Shown here one piece after another: positions 61,097 through 64,000 of a stretch of 64,000 nucleotides of DNA (position 1 is its first letter; every line of letters begins with the position of its first letter). This DNA is from Micromonospora sp. NBC_01796 (lineage in GTDB: Bacteria; Actinomycetota; Actinomycetes; Mycobacteriales; Micromonosporaceae), in the NCBI RefSeq assembly GCF_035917455.1, contig NZ_CP109078.1, positions 7,982,001-8,046,000 on the forward strand. Reading direction: 5' to 3'. Both the position numbers and the translations under genes were made by a program. Below the pieces are notes generated by a model. The model made no database searches and was not told where the DNA came from. It worked only from the letters and a program-made list of their open reading frames with translations.

Positions 61097-61148
61097 TGCT
61101 TCGAATTCGAAGCAGGCTGTAGTCTGCAACTGCTTCGAGTTCGAAGCA
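61097..61148. promoter_or_regulatory. Two MarR operators
   Basis: TGCTTCGAATTCGAAGCA (61097-61114) is a perfect 18-bp palindrome; TGCTTCGAGTTCGAAGCA (61131-61148) differs from it at one position. Centres are 34 bp apart in the divergent gap of MarR and oxidoreductase. Confidence 0.88.
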
Positions 61149-61168
61149 ACTTCCAGAGAGGAAGCGTC

Positions 61169-62083
61169 ATGAAGGTCGTCCGTTTCCACCGGTACGGCGA
61201 TGCCGGCACCCTGCGCGTCGAGGAGATCGAGCAGCCCACCCCCGGTCCCGGGCAGGTGATCGTGCAGGTGGCCGGCACGTCGTTCAACCCGGTCGACGCC
61301 ACCATCCGCGCCGGCCACCTGCGGCAGGTCTTCCCGGTGACCCTGCCGTTCACCCCGGGGATCGACGTCGCCGGCACCGTGACGGCGCTCGGCGAGGGCG
61401 TCACCCGGTTCGAGCCCGGCGACCGTGTTGTCGGGCTGCTGCCGATGACGGTCGACGGCGCCTCGGCCGAGTACGTGGCCGCCCCGACCGAGGTCCTGGC
61501 CGCCGCGCCGACCACGGTGCCGCTGGCCGACGCGGCAGCGCTGCCGGTCACCGGGCTCACCGCCTGGCAGGCCCTGTTCGAGCACGCCGCCGTCCAGCCG
61601 GGGCAGCGGATCCTGGTCCACGGTGCCGGTGGTGCGGTCGGTGGTTACGCGGTGCAGCTCGCCGTCCAGGCCGGCGCCACCGTCGTGGCAACCGCCGGAC
61701 CGCGCAACACCGACCGGGTACGCGGCTACGGCGCCGACGTACCCGGTCGCGACATCGACGGCGTCACCGGGCAGTTCGACGCGGTGCTCAACTTCGCCCC
61801 GGTCCCACCGGAGGAGATGGCCGCCCTTGCCGGTCTGGTGCGCGACGGCGGCGTACTGGTCACGACCGCCACGCCCGGCCCGCAGGACGATGCGCGCGGA
61901 GTACGTTCGAGCAGCGTGTTCGTCCGTGCCGACGCCGAGCAACTCGGGACGCTGGTCGACCGGGTCGACGCCGGCAAGCTGCACATCCACGTCGCCGACC
62001 GGGTCGGCCTGGACGAGCTGCCCGAGGTCCACGCCCGCAACGACGCCGGAACGCTGACCGGCCGGACCGTCATCATCCCCTGA
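61169..62083 (+). CDS. NADP-dependent zinc-free oxidoreductase (quinone reductase-like)
   Basis: A 304-residue medium-chain dehydrogenase/reductase. The GroES-like start (GQVIVQVAGTSFNPVDATIRAG) and Rossmann motif HGAGGAVGGYAVQLA are clear, and zinc-ligand cysteines are absent, so it belongs with quinone oxidoreductases. It likely reduces a quinone or enone using NADPH. ATG 61169 follows GAGAGGAAG. Its promoter is covered by two MarR operators. Confidence 0.9.
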   Translation: MKVVRFHRYGDAGTLRVEEIEQPTPGPGQVIVQVAGTSFNPVDATIRAGHLRQVFPVTLPFTPGIDVAGTVTALGEGVTRFEPGDRVVGLLPMTVDGASAEYVAAPTEVLAAAPTTVPLADAAALPVTGLTAWQALFEHAAVQPGQRILVHGAGGAVGGYAVQLAVQAGATVVATAGPRNTDRVRGYGADVPGRDIDGVTGQFDAVLNFAPVPPEEMAALAGLVRDGGVLVTTATPGPQDDARGVRSSSVFVRADAEQLGTLVDRVDAGKLHIHVADRVGLDELPEVHARNDAGTLTGRTVIIP

Positions 62084-62124
62084 GCTCCCGCCCCACCCGT
62101 CCGCACGGACCCTCGGCCAGCGGG

Positions 62125-62159
62125 GCTCCCGTCGACTCCACAGCGGAGTCGACGGGAGC
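62125..62159. terminator. Terminator of the oxidoreductase gene
   Basis: Perfect 15-bp stem (62125-62139 with 62145-62159) and a five-base loop, 42 bp after the stop. Confidence 0.85.
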
Positions 62160-62219
62160 GCCGAGCCGTAGTGGCGTACGGCACTCGGTAACGGGCCCAC
62201 CGGTAGGTGCGTGAGATTT

Positions 62220-62234
62220 TGCACTGACAGTGCA
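62220..62234. promoter_or_regulatory. 15-bp perfect palindrome upstream of DUF2855
   Basis: TGCACTGACAGTGCA has 7-bp perfect arms around A. It lies 37 bp before the ATG, where a TetR- or GntR-type repressor would bind, but no regulator gene is adjacent. Confidence 0.65.
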
Positions 62235-62270
62235 CTTGCTTTGGTTTTCGGTCCTGTCTAGCGTCGGACC

Positions 62271-63338
62271 ATGGCTGCCTCCTGGACATTCGCCGTGGCC
62301 CGTGACGACCTGGCCCGGACCACCCTGGTCGAGGGGGTGACGCCCGCCCCGTCCGAGGGCGAGGCACTGTTGCGGGTGGACCGGGTCGGGCTCACCGCCA
62401 ACAACGTCACCTACGCGGTGCTCGGCGAGACGATGCGGTACTGGCAGTTCTTCCCGCCCGGCCCCCGGGGTCTCGGACCGCAGTGGGGACTTCCGCCGCT
62501 CTGGGGTTTCGCGGAGGTGATCGAGTCGACGGTCGCCGGGGTCGCACCGGGGCAGCGGGTCTACGGCTACCTTCCGCCCGCGGGTCACCTGGTGGTACGA
62601 CCACAGCGGGTGGACGCGTCCGGGTTCCGGGACGCGAGCGAACACCGGGCCGACCTGCCCTCGCCGTACAACGTGTACCGGTCCGTCACCGGCGACCCGG
62701 CCTACCGGCCCGACCAGGAGGATCTGCTGATCCTGCTCAGGCCGCTGTTCTTCACCTCCTTCATGCTGGCCGACCAGGTCGTGGACAACGGCTTCCACGG
62801 CGCGACGACGGTGGTGCTGTCGTCGGCGTCCAGCAAGACCGCGTACGCCGCCGCGTTCGAGCTGCACGGTCGCGGCCCACGCCTGGTGGGGCTCACCTCA
62901 CCCGGCAACCTCGCGTTCACCCTCTCCCTCGGCTGCTACGACGCCGTGCTTCCGTACGACGAGGTGGACAGCCTGGACGTGGTGCCGACCGTCTATCTCG
63001 ACCTGTCCGGTGCGCCCTCGACCCGAACCGCCCTGCGGCAGCACCTCGGTGACCGGCTCGTCCGGGACATCGCGGTCGGTCTCACCAACCAGACCCCGAA
63101 CGCCGACGCCGCCGGAGAGGTCTTCTTCGCACCGACGCAGATGCGCAAGCGCAGCCTGGACTGGGGCCGCGACGGACTCGACCGACGGTTCACCGAGGCC
63201 TGGCAGCGGTTCGCCGGGCTGGTCGGCGGGTGGCTCGATGTCCGGGTCGGTTCCGGCCCGGACGACCTGCGGCGGGCGTGGCTCGACGTCCTCGCCGGTC
63301 GTACGCCACCACGGGTGGGCGAGGTTGTCCAGTTGTGA
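62271..63338 (+). CDS. DUF2855 family protein
   Basis: A 355-residue DUF2855 protein. Landmarks are LRVDRVGLTANNVTYAVLGETMRYW, WGFAEVIES, RPLFFTSFMLADQ and VVLSSASSKTAYAAAF, the last a Rossmann-like segment. The family looks like a distant medium-chain reductase relative; its reaction is unknown. A lone palindrome sits in the promoter. Confidence 0.87.
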   Translation: MAASWTFAVARDDLARTTLVEGVTPAPSEGEALLRVDRVGLTANNVTYAVLGETMRYWQFFPPGPRGLGPQWGLPPLWGFAEVIESTVAGVAPGQRVYGYLPPAGHLVVRPQRVDASGFRDASEHRADLPSPYNVYRSVTGDPAYRPDQEDLLILLRPLFFTSFMLADQVVDNGFHGATTVVLSSASSKTAYAAAFELHGRGPRLVGLTSPGNLAFTLSLGCYDAVLPYDEVDSLDVVPTVYLDLSGAPSTRTALRQHLGDRLVRDIAVGLTNQTPNADAAGEVFFAPTQMRKRSLDWGRDGLDRRFTEAWQRFAGLVGGWLDVRVGSGPDDLRRAWLDVLAGRTPPRVGEVVQL

Positions 63339-63397
63339 GCGGTGCGCCCCCGGACCCCGGCTTCACTGAAGTCCGGCGCCCCGGATGTCCGTCTTCG

Positions 63398-63403
63398 TAG
63401 AAT
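63398..63403 (+). promoter_or_regulatory. -10 box with nearly leaderless start
   Basis: TAGAAT ends seven bases before the ATG of the MOSC gene, so the transcript would begin at or very near the start codon. No ribosome site is visible, consistent with leaderless expression. Confidence 0.5.
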
Positions 63404-63409
63404 CGCCGC

Positions 63410-63883
63410 ATGCCCAAGATCGTCCAGTTGCTGGCCTCGCCCGTGCATCGCTATACGGGACGTCCGGCCGACGGTCCGGCACCGGCGCCACCGTGCGAAC
63501 TGGTCGAGGAGATCCGGATTCGGGAGGGTCTCGGGATCGTCGGCGACCGGTACTTCGGCAAGCCCGCGCACCGCGACGCGAGCATCACCGTGATGGCGCA
63601 GGAGTCGTTGCCGCCCGGCGCCGACCTCGTACAACTCAGGCGCAACATCCTCGTCTGCGAGGTGCCCGTCGATGACCTGGTCGGATCCGTACTGGTGTTG
63701 GACTCGGGCGACGGTCCGGTGCGGCTGCGGGTGAACCGGCGGGCCCACCCGTGCGCCTGGATGGACGCGACCGTCGCCCCCGGCACGTGGCGGGCGCTGC
63801 GGGGAAAGGGCGGCGTCCGCTGCACCCCACTCGACGACGGCATTCTGCGGATCGGCCCGGTCCGGGTCACGATCGAGAGCTAG
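63410..63883 (+). CDS. MOSC-domain protein
   Basis: A 157-residue stand-alone MOSC domain. The N-terminal VQLLASPVHRY is the usual first strand, GIVGDRYFGKP the middle block, and the conserved cysteine is in HPCAWMD, which would bind a molybdenum cofactor sulphur or a persulfide. Such small proteins resemble YiiM-type enzymes. A promoter-proximal TAGAAT suggests a leaderless transcript. Converges on the partial gene at the edge. Confidence 0.85.
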   Translation: MPKIVQLLASPVHRYTGRPADGPAPAPPCELVEEIRIREGLGIVGDRYFGKPAHRDASITVMAQESLPPGADLVQLRRNILVCEVPVDDLVGSVLVLDSGDGPVRLRVNRRAHPCAWMDATVAPGTWRALRGKGGVRCTPLDDGILRIGPVRVTIES

Positions 63884-63891
63884 CCGGCAGG

Positions 63892-63923
63892 GTGGCGCGG
63901 CGACCGTTCGGCCGCCGCGCCAC
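63892..63923. terminator. Convergent terminator
   Basis: Perfect 11-bp stem (63892-63902 with 63913-63923), 10-base loop, between the MOSC gene and the leftward partial gene. Confidence 0.82.
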
Positions 63924-63948
63924 CGTGCGGTTTTCCCGGGGTACGGAC

Positions 63949-64000
63949 TCAGCTCGGGCTGCAGGAGACCGTCGGCCAGGTCCAGTTCCCGTTGGGCTGG
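63949..64000 (-). CDS. 3' end of a leftward gene, probably secreted
   Basis: The last 17 codons read NGNWTWPTVSCSPS before TGA. The Trp/Thr/Ser-rich end with a cysteine resembles C-termini of secreted carbohydrate-active enzymes of this group. The rest lies outside the window. A terminator at 63892 follows the stop. Confidence 0.4.
   Translation of the reverse strand, partial: QPNGNWTWPTVSCSPS

Noticed and set aside
1-64000. CRISPR arrays, rRNA or tRNA genes
   Set aside because: No regularly spaced identical repeats and no cloverleaf or rRNA-like sequence were seen by eye; a covariance-model scan would be needed to exclude small RNAs.

Overview
The window is chromosomal DNA of a high-GC actinomycete, most likely a Micromonosporaceae member. 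I infer this from the uniformly G/C-ending codons, the abundance of SARP, ArsR, TetR and MarR regulators, an NRPS cluster, LtrA and DUF4328 membrane proteins, and GH95/LamG and bacillopeptidase-type secreted enzymes. No tRNA, rRNA, CRISPR array or phage module was found.

1-14.7 kb is ordinary accessory chromosome: a kinase-fold phosphotransferase, a DUF1062 protein, an ArsR-SRPBCC fusion with a paired operator, a CocE-type hydrolase divergent from a TetR gene, a TrmB/LuxR-type regulator behind a CebR-like box, a very large secreted subtilase, YaaA, a GT1 glycosyltransferase, and an anti-sigma-like membrane protein overlapping a SigE-family sigma factor.

14.8-37.4 kb is a nonribosomal peptide cluster. 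Leftward run SARP regulator, FkbH-ACP fusion and MbtH. Rightward, from a promoter carrying an 11-bp direct repeat 21 bp apart, run four NRPS genes: AL-PCP-C, C-A-PCP, C-A(Gly?)-PCP and C-A-PCP-R. A leftward pair, a MatB-like acyl-CoA ligase and a DUF2726 nuclease-fold protein, closes it. The layout predicts an acyl- or hydroxyacyl-capped tripeptide released reductively as an aldehyde or alcohol. The back-to-back C domains and the FkbH-ACP in a cluster without a PKS are the unusual parts. An APH(6)-type kinase follows.

38.8-48.2 kb holds a GH95 alpha-L-fucosidase whose stop codon was hit by an IS5-family element that recreated a stop. Beyond it lies a foreign-looking island: AT-rich two-gene membrane/GAF pair, a GntR/UTRA regulator with a small partner, and four tightly overlapping small genes. 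The island ends in a second, decayed copy of the fucosidase 3' end and terminator, so fucosidase-derived sequence flanks it.

48.2-64 kb returns to ordinary gene content: a secreted protein, an SDR remnant, LtrA, DUF4328, a HAD/SMI1 pair, small hypotheticals, SnoaL-like proteins, an ArsR/SRPBCC/PPOX operon, an SDR/SnoaL operon divergent from TetR, MFS, heme oxygenase behind a DtxR/IdeR-like box, a MarR-oxidoreductase divergon with two perfect or near-perfect operators, DUF2855, MOSC, and the 3' end of a leftward gene leaving the window. Several regulators sit beside palindromes that can be paired with them by position.
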